Positions 5,844 to 6,808 of a DNA stretch of 6,808 bases are shown piece after piece; the first letter of the stretch is position 1; each line of letters opens with the position of its first letter. The DNA lies in assembly GCA_023419655.1 (NCBI GenBank), contig JAEZXP010000095.1, positions 1 through 6,808 of the forward strand, read 5' to 3'. The notes below the pieces were generated by a model. The model worked only from the letters and a program-made list of their open reading frames with translations. It was not told where the DNA came from and made no database searches. The translations under genes and the position numbers were made by a program. The stretch comes from Bacillota bacterium (GTDB taxonomy: Bacteria > Bacillota > Clostridia > Lachnospirales > Lachnospiraceae).

Positions 5844-5857
5844 TGAACGTATGTTTA
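5844..5857. promoter_or_regulatory. SOS (LexA) box A
   Basis: TGAACGTATGTTTA contains a perfect GAAC-N4-GTTY core at 5845-5856, the Firmicutes LexA motif. It lies just downstream of the -10 of the LysM-gene promoter, over the expected start point, so bound LexA would block initiation. A weaker copy, CAAACATCTGTTGT, adjoins it at 5831-5844. Confidence 0.8.
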
Positions 5858-5862
5858 TATAA

Positions 5863-5891
5863 ATTATATCGAACAAACGTATGCTTGTCAA
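5863..5891 (-). promoter_or_regulatory. Consensus sigma-A promoter of the LysM gene
   Basis: On the minus strand a perfect TTGACA (5891-5886), a 17-nt spacer and a perfect TATAAT (5868-5863). Such a strong promoter needs a repressor to be silent: SOS box B lies in its spacer and -35, and box A sits at the start point. Confidence 0.88.
5874..5887. promoter_or_regulatory. SOS (LexA) box B, degenerate
   Basis: CAAACGTATGCTTG matches CGAAC-N4-GTTYG at all but two symmetric positions (G to A in the left arm, T to C in the right), leaving a nearly palindromic site. It fills the spacer and overlaps the -35 of the LysM-gene promoter. Another offset, CGAACAAACGTATG at 5870-5883, is less good. Confidence 0.55.
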
Positions 5892-5900
5892 CAACTTTTT

Positions 5901-5934
5901 CGAACATGTATTCCTTTTTGCAAACATTTTTTCG
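5901..5934. promoter_or_regulatory. SOS (LexA) boxes C and D, degenerate
   Basis: CGAACATGTATTCC (5901-5914) has the left half CGAAC intact and one core mismatch on the right (ATTC for GTTC). CAAACATTTTTTCG (5921-5934) has one core mismatch in each half. Their centres are 20 bp apart, and box E is another 20 bp along, which suggests side-by-side LexA dimers, though each alone could be chance. Confidence 0.4.
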
Positions 5935-5940
5935 ATTTTC

Positions 5941-5954
5941 AGAACATAAGTTTT
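5941..5954. promoter_or_regulatory. SOS (LexA) box E
   Basis: AGAACATAAGTTTT contains a perfect GAAC-N4-GTTY core at 5942-5953 and overlaps the first bases of the lexA -35 element. It is well placed for LexA autorepression. Confidence 0.8.
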
Positions 5955-5981
5955 GCATTTTATTAAAGGATGTGTTATACT
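5953..5981 (+). promoter_or_regulatory. lexA promoter
   Basis: TTGCAT (5953-5958), a 17-nt spacer and TATACT (5976-5981) with an extended TG-T before the -10. Box E overlaps its -35. The transcript would carry a leader of about 75 nt before the lexA start. Confidence 0.78.
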
Positions 5982-6061
5982 TAACGAAAATAATGGATTT
6001 AACAAAACATATTGTAATGTAACCATTTAAAACTTATTGAAATATGAGGAGGCAGATACGA

Positions 6062-6679
6062 ATGGGATATGGCAGAATCAGTACGAAACAAAAAGAAATA
6101 CTGGAATATCTTAAATCTCAGATTATTAACAAAGGGTACCCGCCGGCAGTTCGTGAAATATGCGAAGCAGTGAAATTAAAATCAACCTCATCCGTTCACT
6201 CTCACTTGGAAACACTTGAAAAGAACGGGTATATCCGCCGGGACCCTTCCAAACCCAGGGCAATTGAAATTATTGATGATGAATTCAATCTTAGCCGGCG
6301 GGAGCTTGTCAACGTTCCCATCGTAGGAACGATTACAGCGGGACAGCCCATACTGGCCGTAGAGAATATTGAAGGCTACTTCCCCATTCCTGCGGAATTT
6401 ATGCCGAACAATGAGACGTTTATGCTGAACGTGAAAGGTGAAAGCATGATTAATGCCGGTATTTTGAACGGCGACAAGGTCCTTATCCAGAGACAATCCC
6501 ACGCTAAGAACGGTGATTATGTGGTTGCCCTTATTGATGATGAAGTTACGGTTAAAACCTTCTACAAGGAGAACGGATATTTTCGCCTGCAGCCTGAAAA
6601 TGATACGATGGAGCCTATTATCGTTCCCGATTTACAGATTCTCGGAATTGTTATCGGACTATTCCGTATGTTCTTATAG
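6062..6679 (+). CDS. lexA: LexA, SOS-response transcriptional repressor
   Basis: 205 aa from ATG at 6062. An earlier in-frame ATG (6044) is rejected because the AGGAGG RBS (6047-6052) lies directly after it and fits 6062 with 9-nt spacing. Residues about 1-65 form the winged helix-turn-helix (STKQKEILEYLKSQI, YPPAVREICEAVKLKSTSSVHSHLETLEKNGYI). Residues about 80-205 are the S24 peptidase domain. The self-cleavage site Ala93-Gly94 (TITAGQPI), catalytic Ser128 (KGESM) and Lys165 (EVTVKTFY) are each offset by exactly nine from E. coli A84-G85, S119 and K156, so the protein should cleave itself when stimulated by RecA filaments. It binds GAAC-N4-GTTY boxes as a dimer and represses DNA-damage genes. 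Boxes in the shared upstream region imply that it represses itself and the divergent LysM gene. Confidence 0.97.
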   Translation: MGYGRISTKQKEILEYLKSQIINKGYPPAVREICEAVKLKSTSSVHSHLETLEKNGYIRRDPSKPRAIEIIDDEFNLSRRELVNVPIVGTITAGQPILAVENIEGYFPIPAEFMPNNETFMLNVKGESMINAGILNGDKVLIQRQSHAKNGDYVVALIDDEVTVKTFYKENGYFRLQPENDTMEPIIVPDLQILGIVIGLFRMFL

Positions 6680-6701
6680 AAAACATTTTATAAAGAATCA
6701 A

Positions 6702-6766
6702 ATGGCAGATACTATGAAAACTGTGAACGCCCGGTTCATATTTTTCATAATGTCTGCCATCTTTTT
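6702..6766 (+). terminator. Long-hairpin intrinsic terminator after lexA
   Basis: Arms ATGGCAGA (6702-6709) and TCTGCCAT (6753-6760) close a long imperfect stem, with further pairing of TATGAAAA to TTTTCATA and GTGAAC to GTTCAT around the loop. CTTTTTG follows directly. It starts 22 nt after the lexA stop. Beyond it, 6767-6808 holds no recognisable feature. Confidence 0.8.
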
Positions 6767-6808
6767 GTTACGGTGCTTTACAATCATGATGCACTCAGGT
6801 GTATTATC

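Noticed and set aside
5993..6022. Nine-codon frame in the lexA leader, considered as a leader peptide
   Set aside because: No ribosome binding site precedes the ATG and no attenuator structure accompanies it.
5823..6026. Minus-strand open frame across the lexA-LysM intergenic region
   Set aside because: It covers both promoters and the SOS boxes, and its peptide resembles no family. Regulatory DNA explains the sequence better.
6188..6502. Minus-strand 104-codon open frame inside lexA
   Set aside because: Antisense shadow of lexA, whose catalytic residues are all intact.
6702..6760. 59-nt inverted repeat after lexA as a miniature mobile element
   Set aside because: No target-site duplication seen and a U-run follows directly, so a terminator is sufficient. 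A genome search for further copies would settle it.
6698..6808. Open frames through the post-lexA hairpin on both strands (about 36 codons each)
   Set aside because: The plus-strand ATG at 6702 has no RBS. The minus-strand frame is cut by the edge and overlaps the terminator, so neither can be supported from this window.

Overview
The window is AT-rich DNA with strong AGGAGG-type ribosome binding sites, TTG starts on two genes and Firmicutes-type SOS boxes (GAAC-N4-GTTY). Together with the gene content (PucR-type regulator, ECF S component, DUF3842, LexA next to a LysM protein) this points to a Clostridia bacterium, most likely Lachnospiraceae. That placement is an inference from gene content and not a database match.

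Left region (1-2700, all minus strand): a sugar-uptake locus read right to left. A LacI/RbsR-type repressor (TTG start at 2594) is followed by D-ribose pyranase rbsD and then a lipoprotein sugar-binding protein of the RbsB type, cut by the window edge. Four copies of an AAACGTTT-like operator core lie around it: three in the lacI-rbsD gap (one degenerate) and one upstream of lacI. A compact hairpin sits between rbsD and the binding-protein gene. The RbsD active-site residues are all present, but several sugar-contacting residues of classical RbsB appear replaced, so the transported sugar may not be ribose.

Middle region (2760-5310): a PucR/CdaR-type regulator on the plus strand, divergent from lacI, ends at a perfect 15-bp bidirectional terminator. 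It converges there with a minus-strand pair: DUF3842 (upstream, TTG start) and an ECF transporter S component (downstream). A terminator-like hairpin between the two suggests attenuated read-through. No ECF energizing genes are present, so this S component would use a shared module encoded elsewhere.

Right region (5400-6808): a LexA repressor gene (plus) diverges from a small membrane-anchored LysM protein (minus). Their shared intergenic region holds a consensus TTGACA-17-TATAAT promoter for the LysM gene, an extended -10 promoter for lexA, and a cluster of perfect and degenerate SOS boxes lying on these promoters. This is the layout expected for a YneA-like, DNA-damage-induced cell-division inhibitor beside its repressor. 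A long hairpin terminator follows lexA.

I see no tRNA, rRNA, CRISPR array, insertion sequence or phage gene. The strongest material for follow-up is the SOS-box array with the LysM gene, the operator set of the LacI regulator, and the DUF3842-ECF pair.
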